Shown: piece by piece, positions 17,561 through 30,689 of the stretch
Numbering within the stretch: position 1 is the first letter of the stretch
How the letters are laid out: every line of letters starts with the position of its first letter
NCBI RefSeq assembly: GCF_014805685.1
Contig: NC_060885.1
Coordinates: 14,016,632 to 14,080,631, forward strand
Source: Silurus meridionalis
Taxonomy: Eukaryota; Chordata; Actinopteri; Siluriformes; Siluridae
Direction of reading: 5' to 3'
DNA length: 64,000 nt
Made by a program: the position numbers and the translations under genes
The notes under the pieces: model-generated
Told to the model about the DNA's origin: nothing
Databases searched by the model: none
What the model saw: the letters and a program-made list of their open reading frames with translations, nothing else

Positions 17561-19363
17561 CTTTTCTGCTTTTTAGGGGGGTAAACCCGTAATGCAAATC
17601 TCCTATTATCTTTGTCCTTTGTCATGCAGGGTGCAGATATGGAATTAGTCATTTTTTAAATAATAATAATAATAATAATAATACAGTCAATGCAGTGAGA
17701 ACACCGAGGAAGTCTGAATAAAAATCAACATAAAAAAAAAAAACAATTTAGAAAATCTTGAAAGGCATTTTTACTCAGAATCCTATACACTGATACTGCA
17801 CAGGCTATAATCTACACTAAGATACTGAATTTTCCTCATCAGTGATGTGGTCACTAACCTTATTTTGCACCTTTAAAATTTAACTGTGAAAAATTTCTCG
17901 ATTACCTTCCAAGAAACGTAGTACATAATTGGACCATAATTTACTTTTAGTGCTACGCTTTAAATGCACCATACATGCACCTTTTTAGAGATAAATTACT
18001 TACAAATTGGGTGTATGCTTTAGGATACTATTTCACAGACAAAAATAGTACAGTACCCTTTTATCCTTAAAATTGTATCTATCTTGAACAAATCCAGCTT
18101 CAGTGTATTTGATTATGACCTGTATATAGTGGGATTTGCATATATGTCATTTTGGGACACAAACACTTTTGCAACACTAGAAAAGACAGTCTTTGCTCTT
18201 GATTTAATGAAAAAAAAAAGAAGCTGAGAGAAATCAGTAGTAGTAGTTACAGAGTTCACAGTTTTAAAATTAAATTATGTATTATTGTTTGTACCAGTAA
18301 TATCTTAAAAACACATTAACACATACAGTGGTATTAACTTGTCAAACCAGCCAACAACACATTTTACCAACTTGGCAGCCAATGCTTTCAGCATTTAGAT
18401 AAATATGTTTAACAAATTTTGTATAAAAGTAACAAAATTACAAGAAATTATGTAAAATCACGAGTTTACCTAGCAGTTGTAATTCTCACTCACCATATCC
18501 ATAATTCAATGGCTATTTAAAGTTGATTAGGCATTCACATTTAGCCGAAAATCAACACAAAAATATAAACAAATAAACATACATGTCATTTTGTCTGTCA
18601 GTGGTCTACTAAATGTTTTAAGTGAAGTTTAACACCTGAACATAAGGAAAACTTTACCAAGAATGACACATATAACACATATAACACTGGGTGTCGCTAC
18701 AGCATCTTATATCTATAGTAGCCTTTCTGCTATCCATGAGAAATTGTACATACATGCCCAGAAGTATGACAAATGACGATTTACTTTATATTATGCCTGT
18801 TATTGGCAAAACCAAGTGAAATCAAGCACCAAAAGATATATTCTAATAGTCATTTTGCAATGCAGTCCACAGCAAATCTCAGTGTCCCTAGACCATGAAT
18901 CAACTGAGCTGTGATAAGACATTATGCCATCAGGGAAACAAATATTTACAGCACGTTTTCGTATCCATCTTCAAAATGGTTAATGTTTCATAGGTGGAAA
19001 AAAGATACAGCAAATAAATAGAGCCAGGGAGAGAGGTCAATCTGTAAATGATTCTCTTCTTTCATCTTAAACAACTCTTAAAAAAGGGAATAGTCTCCCT
19101 TTTAGCCTTGTACAAATGGAATTGTTGTCCCAAAGGAGAGATTAATTCATCGTTTTGGCACAATAAAAATAGTACGAATGTAACCACACTGATCTCACCC
19201 AATCTATTATGCTAATACCACAAAGAAATTTTACAGTATGTTTCACAACTTGATGGGGGGGAGATACTGCACGTATTCCCATATTTCAGAGAGGAGTAAG
19301 GAGTAAGAGTTTGGAAATGCTTTGAAATTATAAACTGCTTTCAGTGGTTAGACGACAGTAAGT
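17561..19363. other. Interval between cep68 promoter and slc1a4 stop
   Basis: AT-rich, with an (AAT)n run at 17660-17687. The part next to 19364 is probably slc1a4 3' UTR, but I found no decisive poly(A) site. No gene or transposon recognised. Confidence 0.5.
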
Positions 19364-19641
19364 TTAGCACACAGACTCCACACCATCCTTTTCATCAGCA
19401 GAGTTATGTGAGCAGTTATCGCCCACTTTTTGGTGTGTGACGAGAGGCGATGTTTCCTCCTCAGCCTGAGTGTTAGCCACGGCTTCCACTTTAACCTCCT
19501 TCAGTTCTTCCTCTTCCTGCTGGTTGCCTAAATGTTTTTGCTTTTTCAACTCCTGTTCATTTATATGGTGCAGGATCCCAGCACCCAGAGCATCACCTTC
19601 CACATTTACCACAGTGGTGGTTCGGTCTCTGAAAAAAGAAA

Positions 19642-19700
<59 letters not shown>

Positions 19701-20092
19701 TGCCATACCAAAGTATAAATAACATGCTACAAAATCCTCAAGCATGTGTTACAACACACATGATATGTAAAGGGAGTAAGACAACACAGACAAGAATCAC
19801 ACGCAATTCATAGTCTGTGGATGTAATATGTGTATATTACAACTGTATGTCCAAATATGGCATATGACCATTGATATATGTTATTTAAAACAACTGAACT
19901 AAATTATTTGCAGTAGAGAACATGAGGTTGATGTAATACAGGATTTCTTACACAATCCAGTCCACAGCCAGCATTAGTGACAGATCATTGGTAGGCAGGC
20001 CAATGGCTTCCAAAATAATTGCAATGGTGATGATTCCCCCCGCTGGAATGCCTGCCGCTCCAACACTGGATGCTGTAGCTGTTACACTGCAA

Positions 20093-20123
<31 letters not shown>

Positions 20124-23100
20124 AATACACTTTTACTTTCATTCTCTCAATTATAGGGGCAGTGGTTAAGGTGATCAATATGTTCATATCTTTGGACAAC
20201 CACAGAGCTTCTGTTGTGCCCTCAACCCTCAGCGGCTAAGGCTGTATTCGTTTATTAAACAAATTAATAAATATAAAAGTAAACCAATAAGTTAACAAAA
20301 CTGACTAGCAAGAGCGGTTCCTGTGCTGGTAAAATTACACCACTCTTTATAGTACTGGCTTGCCATTAGACTAAGTGTGCATGGGTTTTTTTTACTCCTG
20401 GAACAGGAATGCAGCCTAGAACACACAGTCTTTTTCTATTTATATGCCTGTTTATTCTGCAGGAACTATGCGTTCTGTAATACACTCACAGAATAGTGAA
20501 GATCTGACCCGCATTAAGATCGACATTGTTGAGTTGAGCAATGAATACAGCAGCAATGCACTGGAAGATAGCGGCTCCATCCATGTTTACAGTAGCTCCA
20601 ATTGGCAGGATAAAACGACTGATTCTTTTGTCCACACCATTGTTCTCCTCAACACATTTAATCATAGAGGGCAGTGTTGCTGAGCTGAGAAAGCAGAAAA
20701 AAGAGGTCAAACAGATATAAGCAGTGCAATAGAATTAAAGCAAATGATCACATAAACTTGTAAAGTTATCTATTACTTAATAATTAGAGTACCGTTCAAT
20801 TTAGATACAGTAATAATAATAATACATACAACACATAACACTATTGGCCAGAGCCTATATTTTGAATCAAATGAAGCCAAAACAAAAGACTGTTTTAGTA
20901 ATTAGAATTTAAACACTACACAGACTGCAACATGCAAAATGGCAATTACCTGGAACAGGTGGCAAAGGCTGTGGTAAAAGGTGTTATCAGGCCAGAGAGG
21001 AAACTGAAGGGGTTTTTGCGAGTGATTCCAAAGTAGATAAGAGGTAAGACAATGCCTCCATGAATAATATGACCCAGGATTGAGGCAAAGATGTATTTTC
21101 CTAAACTGGTGACAAGCAGAACCACATCCTCCATCTCCACAATCTTACTGCCTACCAGGAACATAATGCCAACTGGTACATACCTGTAAAGCACATCGTG
21201 TTGCTAAATGTAACATGGTAGCTTCACAGGGCATGTTACAGCATCTGAAATTATTTGCAGTGTTTTTATTGAGGTCATTATATCATATAGCATATCCCAC
21301 TGTAAGATATTTAAGTGCTTGCCTACTAGAGAGTTTTATGGACAAAGTGTGTCCATGACCCATACATTTGCGCAATGACTTTCAACTCAAAACAGTGCTG
21401 AGCAAACTTCCAGGAATTAATGATAAAAGAGACCTTGGGCCTTTTTGCTTTTTGCTGTAAATGATCTGTATTAAAACTATAATGAAAATATTTCTTCATA
21501 CTACACAAAATGTTTAAAGGTAATTATCTAAATTACAAAGTAATTATAAGGTAAGGTAATGACTTGAAGTACAGAAATAAAATCAATGCAGGCTGCTTTC
21601 ATCTACTGTTGACTTATTGGTCTTTAAGCAGAGGATTTCACTCACCACATGATCCAAGATACCAGTACCATAGTTGCTTCATTGAAGGCATTAAAGAAAC
21701 GTATGAGCTCCTCCCCTTCAGCTCCCAGCTTTCTCAAGGCCACCCCGAACACCATGGCAAACAGAACCAGACCGAGAATGTTCATCCCATCTGCTTCTGT
21801 TCCCACTGGCACCTGCAAATAATCACCACATATGATTAAGATATCAGCCTTGTTCAAGGTGTGTATGTGTTTCACAAACACCACTGTGAGATAAACTGGC
21901 AACAACAAAATTAAAAAGTGTTTTTATTTTACATGTTTATTAAAGTAATATAATTTATATAATATACATTTTTTTAAGATGATCAAAAAGCATTTCTGAA
22001 AGTGATCTCAATGTCCTTTATTTCACTCTGCTTCATTAACTTTTCCTTATTTCCCTTAATAACATTAAAGTTCTTTTTTTCTAAACTTTTTAGTGCTTTC
22101 CTTGATAGTATCTTTTTGTTTGATTAGTAGTCATGTCCTTAAATGTGATGTTTTTATAACCTTCCCTAGAACAGTGAATTTTGATGTTTTCTGTTTATAA
22201 TTGACAATTTTAGTTAATTGTTGTCTCTTCCCCATGTTTAAATATTATATAGGTGTTATTTGGTTGTTTTTAGAAAATGATTAAATCTGTCAATATCTAC
22301 CATGGTTTTACAATGGATGAGCTGAGCTTTGGTGCATGCAAAAAAACAGAACAACCAGCTGTTTAAGTGTTTCAATAGCTGAAGAGTGTCAGGAGTGTAT
22401 GTTCTAACAATGCAGCATAGAACAAACAGCACATGTTTTCAGAGCTGCCAAATAGCCAGCACAACCATGGCCCAGATTCTCAGCAAATCCAATCTGGCCC
22501 TATGCCAAAAACCTCAAAAAAGTAAACTATTTGACATTCAGTGAAGTTTAAAATCAAGATCTTCTGAAGCAGCATCTCAAATGGAGCACTGTGCAGTCTT
22601 GAAAAGGCCTGTATTGGGTCTACCATAGCTACTGTATTTTTCGGACTATAAGCCGCTACTTTTTTCCTACACTTTGAACCCCACGGCTTAAACAACGAAG
22701 CAACTAATTTATGAATTGTTCCTGGGTTTTTCCCGGTTTCACAAACTTCAAGCCAAAAAACGGAATGACAAAACACTAGACCAATGAAATTTCAGAAAAA
22801 CGCACCTCACCTGTATTCTGAGCTGCACGGCATTGGGAGGAAAAACGTTTTTTTTAAACGCACGACGATGACAAAAGATAAACTCCCGAGAGAAATAGTT
22901 GTGAAAGGAAGGAGGAAGACAGTGAACAATGACTTTCTTGGTAGGCTACTGTTTAGATACAAGCCGTTGTAGCGCGTTGAGTCTGGGTGAAGGGAGAGCT
23001 CGCTAACTCCAGTTGCAACAGAAATCATATAAGCACAGACAGGTTTCCAAAACTCGTGCTTTTTTATTTTTCTTGGCAACAGCATTAAGGGTTAGTCGAA

Positions 23101-26100
23101 GAAACTTAGAAATAAGCATCAGAAAATAATGAGGACATAATCCTTGTCTTGAACACACACAGTAATACCGGAAAATGCTGTGCCTGGCTGTTCCCAAAAA
23201 TACTTGCCTAAAGAAAGCGCAACATATTTCACCTGTTACACCGTGTGTAACGTGTCTTTTGTTAAAGCCTGTGTAAAGTACATTAGTGTAGACACTAGTG
23301 TAGCGGCTTATAGACAGGTGCGGTTTATTTATGTTAAAAATACAAATATTCGTAAAATTCAGTGGGTGTCGCTTATATATGGGTGCGCTTTATAGTCCGG
23401 AAATCACGGTATATAAAACCAAATCATAATATCAAATCTGAATTAAAAAAACATTCGGGCAGTTTTATAAGCGTTTCGTGTATGATTTGTGTTTTGTTTA
23501 ATTGCATGATACATTTAATAAATAATAATTTAGTAGAAATTAATGCAGAACTTGTTTAGCATTATTCATTTGTTTCTATGTGAAGCAAGACTCAGTGATA
23601 ATGTCTAGCAACATAATCATAATTTTTCAGTTGTCTTACAACAAAAATTAAAAGAGATCAGAGGAATCAGAATGTGTTGGTGAAACAAATTCAGTAGTAT
23701 GTCAGTTGATATGACATAAAGTAAAATTGTTACCTTTTGATAGAGTATAGTCCCATTTGTGGTGTTTCCCACTGCAATCATCTTGTAGTCTGTAGCATAC
23801 TACAAGAAAAAAGATATATTAATAGTGATTCATTAGCAACAGTTAATAGATAAACATGGCTTTATTTTCCATAACTTTCAATTTCAACTCATTGACATTT
23901 CAGTGAGCTGTAATGGTTGGACATCCCCATGAATCAGTTCTCAAAAGAAGTATACAAAATCAGCATTTAAAGCACAGCTGAAGAAAACCTGCCAACTGGC
24001 ATACTCATGGACAATGACAGTGCTATTCAGAGGCTCCTCTAAATCAGAAACTTTGCTTGGTCTCCTAGACTTGTGTACTCTCTTATTTAATATACACTGC
24101 TCGGTTTACATTTACTTATTACAGTGTAACATAAAGTGTTTTAAACTTCAGGGATATTAATCTATCCTTTTAGGAAGCATAAAGGACCGTGGATCCATTT
24201 CACATGCTTTGGTGCAAATGAAAGTGACAGGTGCACTGGAGAGGCAACAGCAAGGCAACCCCCAAAGAGGGAATAGTATTGCAGGTGGTTAAAAACAGAC
24301 AATCCTTCCCGACAGATTTGTCTCTAGTTTTGTGTTTTGTTAGGGTCCATGTCACTACTTGTAGCATGAGGCAATTCCTGCAACCCAATCAGGTTGCACA
24401 GGTCGTCCAGCTCCTCCAGGGTGGCATATCCGCAATCAGAAATAATCATGCTTTTTTTAAACATTCCATGGTGGACAATAATAGGTCTCTCTACCTGAAT
24501 GTTACACCAATATGAATAATTAATATTTGCATTTGAAATAAATGTATTTAAAATTTACCACAGCAAAGAAATTAGTAGTTTTTACTTGTTGCATCTCACT
24601 TGCAACCTTATAATGGCTACTGGAATAGGCATAGTTATATTTTCTTAATTTATTCTGAGGTGCAACTGATCTTGTACTATTTGTGTGATTATTTATTAGT
24701 TGACTCAGGCCTTAGTCAGTGAGGGAACATTGCACACTCAGCTGTGCACGTTCCCCACTGTGCATGGTGACATTATCTTCCACCCCTTACACAACCCTGT
24801 GACCCATTCTCCGCTTTCAGGCAGAGTCACACCAGCCTGTGCAGCCACCCATGTACTACATCCTAGTAAAGCACTGCCAGGTTGCCAGGCATCAGGGAAT
24901 GGAATACGCCTGCTATGGCAACGACTGGGAAGCTTTTAGTGGTGAGAGAAAGCATAAAAGATTTTTATTGGGTAAAGAGAAAAAGGACCACACCAGGCAG
25001 AGACTCTGTTCATTAAGCATTAAGGGACTGTTAATATAGAGGAACTGAGGTTTGAAAGTGGCCATAAATACCAAGGTGGTGCTGGTGGTACTAGTGTATG
25101 GATTTTGTTTATATTGAGTTAAACTATCAAAATTAAAGAGAGAGATACTCACTGAGCGAAAAGCAGCAGCTACCAGATTAGATGGAAACAGATTTCTGTG
25201 AAGGGAAAAAAAAAATTGTTTTTGCATTCATTGACAAAAAGCTCTACTGTCTCTCCTCTGAATTATCACTGGGCAGCATTGATAATAGAACTCAAAGGCT
25301 CACTGAATATTATATAATTGGGCTGTCATGCTGTGTTTAGTAAATACAATTTTTCTTTTAAGCTTACTAATAAGGAGAGACAAATAAAGCATAAATTACA
25401 AAATTGCATATTACTAAGCCTTTCGTAAAAAGATAAAATGTTATAAAACCTCCACCAAATTTTTTATAAATTTATTTGCTAAACAAAATAGACCAAAGAA
25501 AATACACAGCTTTTTTTTCATTCATTAATTAAATTATTAATAAAGTTATTTACATGCTCTATCTGTTCATGACATATGACAAGTAATGCCATCGTTTTTC
25601 CCCACACATGGACTAAGACCCAGAGTATCCCACACGTTTGTTTAGCAAGCTGTGTGTTTACTTTTCCCTTCCACCCTGTGCTTGAAATGTTGTTCTTAGG
25701 CATGAAATGTCACAAAAAGCACTTTTCACTTTTCATTTGATGCTCCTTTGAAATGCTTTATTAAAATGGAACGGACACAGACTCACCTTCATTTTGTCAG
25801 AGTACCCAGTTCCCTTAACTATTTTTATGACTACCAAATAATTATTCAGCATAGATTGTTACTGTTTAGCATTTCCAAAAAATATGTAATTTGGATGCAA
25901 ACAATGATGTGCACATAATTCCCAACACAGCTTTAACCTTAAGGCATTCAACACCTATGCACGAGACTATTGCATAAAGGAGAAGTTTCCAGAGTGCTAG
26001 GGTGCAGTCTGGCATTGAGTGAGGTGACTGAAAGTGACAGTAGATCTGCTAAGGGAGTTCACATCACTATTGAAAACCATGGACTTACTGTCTAACGACA

Positions 26101-27571
26101 AGTATAAAATTCCCTTGGTACTGGGAAACCAATTCTGGGGACATATCCCAAATCATTTTATCACTGTCCAGACTGGTGTATATGCCAGATGAGTTACTCT
26201 CATTGAGGCTTACTTTCTGACTGGACTCTATGCAAAGCATAGAGAGGTGCTCAACCACTGTGACACTGTCTGTGCAAACTATTGCACATTTTTGTGGACC
26301 CTTCACTTACATGAAAATACATTTCCTTCCATGTTGTCCAGCCACACTCTGTTACAGCTCTTCTGATAAAACCCTATCTGATTCATGCCTAAATCATAGA
26401 AAGAATCTTGTGCCAATGAATTTCATGACCTGCATTTGGAGCTTTATACTAAGATCACTGTAAGGCTAAGCTTTGCAATCAATGTGAGGGAGGGTTTGCT
26501 AAAGTATATGGTCTGCCTTTTGGTGTGGCCAGAATGTCAAGCAGCTATTCTGATTCTAGCCATAATGGAAGACAAGGCCAATGGCCCATGGCTCCAAAAG
26601 CATTAAGGGAATATACTAATAGCAATAAACAAGAGACATAACATACCATGTATACTATTTAAATGTATCAAAACTTAGTTTGTCATACTCTTTTTTTAAT
26701 CAGTGGTGTAGCCAGGGGTTTGGATTAAATTGATTCACCCCAAGTGTTCAAGCATTTTACTTTGAATATAAAGGTTAATGGAAACAGTCAATAGGATAAT
26801 GAATATACTGTCCTAAAGACCTAAAAACTGAAAATTTTGACCTTTCACAGGGCTGTAGCAGAACAGAAAACATATCAGGTTTAGACATAACAGTATCAAC
26901 AGGGTGCTGGTAATAGAGTGTATGGATAGAGAAAACAATAAATCTGAAATGCTGACAGAAAGATACCATCAAGCAGTGCTGAAGGTACAGGGTGGATATC
27001 TGGTCTGACTCCCCACTGAAATATTTTCCAGTTTAACTTATTCAGATGGATATACAATATTAATAACGATACTTTTATGAACTTTATTTCATAACAGTTG
27101 CATTGTGCTGTAATAACATATATTACTAGTTGGTGGCTGCTATGGTGGGAAACAGAATTCATCAGAATGGTGCATTTTCCATTTTTGTTTTAAAACCGGA
27201 TTCTGAAGTACAGGGATTTCGAGGTGGAAAAGTGTTGAGAAGAGACAATAACTGCACGTCTTGCACGACTTGGTGATATGTGCTGGAGTTTCCTGTTGCC
27301 CTACCGGCTTATTTTCATCATGACCATGTTTAACTGTCATACGGGTATTTTATGTCAACGTTATTAATATATCTGCTTATGACTCCGCGTCCACGCCCCC
27401 GTCGAGCCTCCCAAAAGATTTGCTGACTACGTCATTGCTACCAAAGTCTGAAATGTATCTGGGAATGTATAACAATTTTTTTTTTTTTAATTATTATTAT
27501 TATTATTATACAATTGCTTTATTATTAGGATTTTGTAATACTTGAATAATTCTGGAAACATTATGGAACTC

Positions 27572-27647
<76 letters not shown>

Positions 27648-28196
27648 TAAGTTTTGTGCGTTCAGTAGTCCAAATCAGTACCTTGCTAGATCCAAGAACG
27701 AGTCTGCGGTCTCCTTGTTGTTGCTGACGCTCTCCAGCGACAGGCTGTTGGTGTTGAGAGCTCCAGCGCCAACCCCGGGCTTGATGAGGAAAGCCAGGGC
27801 AACGCCAATGGACGAGGCTATGAGCGTGGTGATCAGAAAGTAGGACACGGCGATCCCACCGAGTTTTCCCAGGGAGCGAGTGTCCAGGCTGGCAGAGCCC
27901 GAGATTAGGCTGCACACCACGAGAGGCAGAATGATCATCTTCAGCATCCTGAGCAGCATCTCACCGGGAAACGCGAAGTAAGTCATCTGCGCTCGTGTCA
28001 GGTTCATTTTGCGGACTATCACGCCGAGCCCGACCCCGACAAGGACTCCTGAAACCGTCAGAATCACTACGAGATTCCTACGTAAAAAGGACTTAAACTT
28101 CTCCTGGAAATTTCTCTTCTCTAGTTTTACCGAGTCGACCGGAATAACGGTCTCGGATACAGCATGTCCGTTTATCTCACTTTTCTTCTCAATCAT
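19364..28196 (-). CDS. slc1a4: Neutral amino acid transporter ASCT1 (Slc1a4)
   Basis: Complete gene of eight coding exons (minus): 28196-27682, 25195-25153, 23799-23734, 21812-21646, 21183-20950, 20684-20490, 20086-19952 and 19628-19364. Together they encode 539 aa (human 532). ASCT1 is a plasma-membrane, sodium-dependent exchanger of alanine, serine, cysteine and threonine, trimeric with the SLC1 elevator fold. Landmarks: N-glycosylation sites at N198 and N201 in the TM4 loop, HP1 tip CSSSATLPS (about 340-348), sodium-binding NMDGAA (375-380) and HP2 tip GAAGIPAGG (416-424). TM8 has DRTTT (453-457); a threonine at about 456 replaces the arginine that glutamate transporters use for acidic substrates, which points to neutral amino acids. 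The acidic tail has the conserved [10 protein letters not shown]. An in-frame TAA five codons upstream supports the start. Neighbour cep68 fits human 2p14 synteny. Confidence 0.96.
19649..19696. repeat. (CA)24 microsatellite beside slc1a4 exon 8 acceptor
   Basis: Uninterrupted (CA)n on +, read as (TG)n on the gene strand. It is followed by CGCGCATTTTCTTTTTTCAG, so it ends about 20 nt from the 3' splice site of the last exon. Confidence 0.95.
20091..20125. repeat. (AAAT)n microsatellite
   Basis: About eight tetranucleotide units in slc1a4 intron 6, immediately upstream (gene strand) of the exon 7 acceptor. Confidence 0.9.
22631..23412. mobile_element. DNA transposon relic with CGGACTATAA-type inverted ends
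   Basis: About 780 bp inside an slc1a4 intron. The left end reads ACTGTATTTTTCGGACTATA. The right end reads CTTTATAGTCCGGAAATCAC, an imperfect inverted copy. The interior has short open frames on both strands, none recognised. Superfamily unassigned. Confidence 0.55.
24200..24450. repeat. Degenerate interspersed repeat
   Basis: The stretch containing GTAGCATGAGGCAATTCCTG and GGTTGCACAGGTCGTCC resembles a repeat I recall from several other teleosts. No class could be assigned. It lies in slc1a4 intron 2. Confidence 0.35.
25196..27560 (-). other. slc1a4 intron 1, mostly featureless
   Basis: About 2.4 kb of intron without recognised repeats. The short open frames (for example 26085-26306, 27140-27340) show no domain. 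Confidence 0.55.
27577..27645. repeat. (TA)n microsatellite
   Basis: About 34 TA units in slc1a4 intron 1, some 37 bases from the exon 1 donor on the gene strand. Confidence 0.95.
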
Positions 28197-28440
28197 GATT
28201 AAAAGCGATTACAAACTGCTTTCTAAGTAAAAGAGTCGAGACTGAAAAGCTGTCTGTGTCAATCAGTATTCTCGAGAGAACAGACGGGAAAAAAAAATCT
28301 GCGCCTCTTCTAACACCGAAGAGAAGCGTGCGCGCACACTGTGGCTACAAGCGCTAGAAAGACTGTAATACCGGCGCGACTTGCATGTGCGCCAATGGGC
28401 AGACGATCACTACGCATGCGCACTAACCTTTACACTTGAA
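28197..28440 (-). promoter_or_regulatory. slc1a4: slc1a4 5' UTR and promoter
   Basis: CpG-rich sequence (GCGTGCGCGCAC near 28326, CCGGCGCGAC near 28371) directly upstream of the ATG. There is a CCAAT sequence at about 28392. No TATA box seen. The exact start site cannot be fixed. Confidence 0.6.
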
Positions 28441-28607
28441 ATGATGCAACTTTAGGTTGTGTTGCTGTCCAATAAAGCTTTTTTTTCCACTGCATTGTTA
28501 ATTGTGTGTGGAAAATGACACATTGAAATGTAATTCTTTAACATTGTCTTGGTTTATTAATTCACAATAATCTAGAAGCAAAACTGGTATACATTCAGAC
28601 CAAAATT

Positions 28608-28850
28608 AGGATAGTTCAAGTTTATTTCTATAGCGCTTTTTTACAATGGACATTGTCTTAAAGCAGCTTTACATAACTTAAGAATTAAAGTGAATTATGT
28701 TTATTTATCCCCGATGAGCAAGACTGGGGGAAGGAAAAACTCTGTAGATGTTATGAGAAGGAAACCTTGAGAGGAACCAAACTAAAGATAATGGTTTTAA
28801 TTCAATTATAGTATGAGGAATCATTTCAGACCCTATTCATGGCACTGTAT
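28608..28850 (+). repeat. Interspersed repeat family A, copy 1
   Basis: It begins with TTTATTTCTATAGCGC and ACAATGGACATTGTCTTAAA. It continues with GATGAGCAAGACTGG, GGAAAAACTC and GAGAGGAACCAAACT. The same ordered blocks recur at 31955 and 34358. A common teleost repeat by my recollection; class unknown. Confidence 0.65.
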
Positions 28851-28939
28851 CTGCATTGCCACACATCCAGGCTGGCTGAATGAAGTCCTTAATTATTTTG
28901 CTACTGCTGTACCAGATCATAGGCTTTAGTAATTTGTGC

Positions 28940-28963
28940 TTTTTTTTTTTTTTTTTTTTTTTT
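28940..28963. repeat. Poly-T run
   Basis: 24 consecutive T residues, possibly the A-tail of an unrecognised minus-strand retroposon. Confidence 0.8.
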
Positions 28964-29245
28964 AAAGATAGGCCTAAATCTGTCACAATGTTTAAATGAA
29001 TTGATACAAAATCATTTATTCCAATAAAACTAAATCATTAAAGCAACTTAAAGGGACTCTAAGGTAACCCTGAATATTTAAGAGCTCTCTGAATATCTAA
29101 TAAGCTTTGCTATACTCCAACAGTAGAAGGGACCCAGATGGAAGCAAAAAAATATTTTTCAGGTGAGTAATTATATTGTATGTATAAAAAGTATTATAAA
29201 ACAACCTTTGAAATTACATTAAAAGCCTAAATAATGTATGTACAG

Positions 29246-29480
29246 TGGGGAAAATAATTATTTGACACTGTGCTGATTTTGTGAGTTTACCCCCTTACAA
29301 AGAAATTAACAGTCTAGAATTTTTATGGTAGGTTTATTTGAACAGAAAAAAAATATATATTTAAAAAAATCCAGAAAAAAACAATAAAGAAAGGTTATAA
29401 ATTAATTAGTATTTGATCGAGTGAAATAAACATTTCATCCCATACCCAACAGCAAGAAATCTGACCCCTACAGACCCAAA
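29246..29480 (+). mobile_element. End of a Tc1-like element, truncated
   Basis: ACAGTGGGGAAAATAATTAT and the following AGTATTTGATC match the terminal region of a Tc1-like family common in fish. The copy stops where the LINE 3' end begins at about 29484, so the LINE probably inserted into it. Confidence 0.5.
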
Positions 29481-29807
29481 TTAGTCAAGTCAAGAGGCTT
29501 TAATAGTCATTTCCACTATACCCAGTGGTACACAGTACACAGTAAAAACAAGACAACGTTTCTCCAGAACCCTGGTGCTACAGTAAACAACATCGAGCTA
29601 CAACACAACACAAAGCTACATAAAGTGCATCGAGTGCAACCTAGTGCAAACAATGCCGATGAAAAACAGTACAGACAGACAACAGTACAGACAGACAGAC
29701 AACACAAGACAATACACATAACACAAGATAGGGCCGACCAGTGAACCTACTGTATACTCTGAATATACAGTACTGTGCAAAGAGAACTATAAAAACTATA
29801 ACCAAGA

Positions 29808-29808
<1 letters not shown>

Positions 29809-29878
<70 letters not shown>
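29809..29878. repeat. (TA)35 microsatellite
   Basis: Pure TA array inside the 3' UTR of the Rex1-like LINE. Confidence 0.95.
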
Positions 29879-29881
<3 letters not shown>

Positions 29882-30033
29882 AAACACAATGCAGTGCAAA
29901 AAAACAGCATGTAAACAGTGTAATAGGGTTAAGTATAAATAACAATAAACAAATGATGGTGGAATGGATTGAGATGAGTATTGAGTGTGTGTTAAGTTAG
30001 GTTGTACAGTTCGGTAACACACAGTTGAGTAAG

Positions 30034-30036
<3 letters not shown>

Positions 30037-30068
<32 letters not shown>
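30037..30068. repeat. (GT)16 microsatellite
   Basis: GT array in the 3' end of the Rex1-like LINE. Confidence 0.9.
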
Positions 30069-30069
<1 letters not shown>

Positions 30070-30689
30070 TGTATGTGTGAGTCTAATTTCAGTTCTGTGT
30101 ATTGAGAAGCCTGATGGCTTGCAGGAAAAAGCTGTTACACAGTCTGGATGTGACGGCCCGAATGCTTCGGAACCGCTTTCCTGATCCTGATTCCTAATGC
30201 AGCGTGTGGTGTAAATGTCCATGATAGAGGGGAGAGAGACTCCAATGATCTTCTAAGATGTCCTCACTATCCTCTGTAGGGTCTTGCGATCCGAAACGGT
30301 GCAGTTCCCAAACCAGGCAGTGATGCAGCTGCTCAGAATGCTCTCAGTGGTTCCTCTGTAGAACATGGTCAGGATCAGGGGAGGGAGATGGGCTTTCCTC
30401 AGCCTTCTCAGGGAGTAAAGACGCTGCTGGGCTTTCTTGGTGATGGAGCTGGTGTTGAGTGACCAGGTGAGGTTATCCGCTAGATGAACACCAATGAATT
30501 TAGTGCTCTTGACGATCTCCACTGAGGATCCATTGATGATCAGTTGAGAATGTCTGCTCTGTGCTCTCCTAAAGTCCACAACCATCTCTTTGGTTGTTAT
30601 GCTGAAAGACCCATCCACGACCTATCTACAGTGTTTTGGCTAAGGCCAGGCAGTTCTCAACCAAAATTATTCAGTGCATGGCCGCATTC

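Larger units (their letters stand above)
29484..30620 (-). mobile_element. Rex1-like non-LTR retrotransposon, 5'-truncated
   Basis: 3' end of a LINE on the minus strand. 30618-30253 encodes the end of the reverse-transcriptase domain: [47 protein letters not shown], then TFYRGT-like [11 protein letters not shown] and WFGNCTVSDRKTLQRI. This is typical of the Rex1/CR1-like group. After a frameshift the C-terminal phrase SRLCNSFFLQAIRLLNTQN follows near 30160-30100. The 3' UTR runs to the TCAAG-type tail at 29484 and contains (TA)n and (GT)n arrays. The 5' end is lost, so it is dead. Confidence 0.75.

Noticed and set aside
27487..27915. 142-codon minus frame overlapping slc1a4 exon 1
   Set aside because: Shadow in another frame of the slc1a4 first exon running into the (TA)n array.
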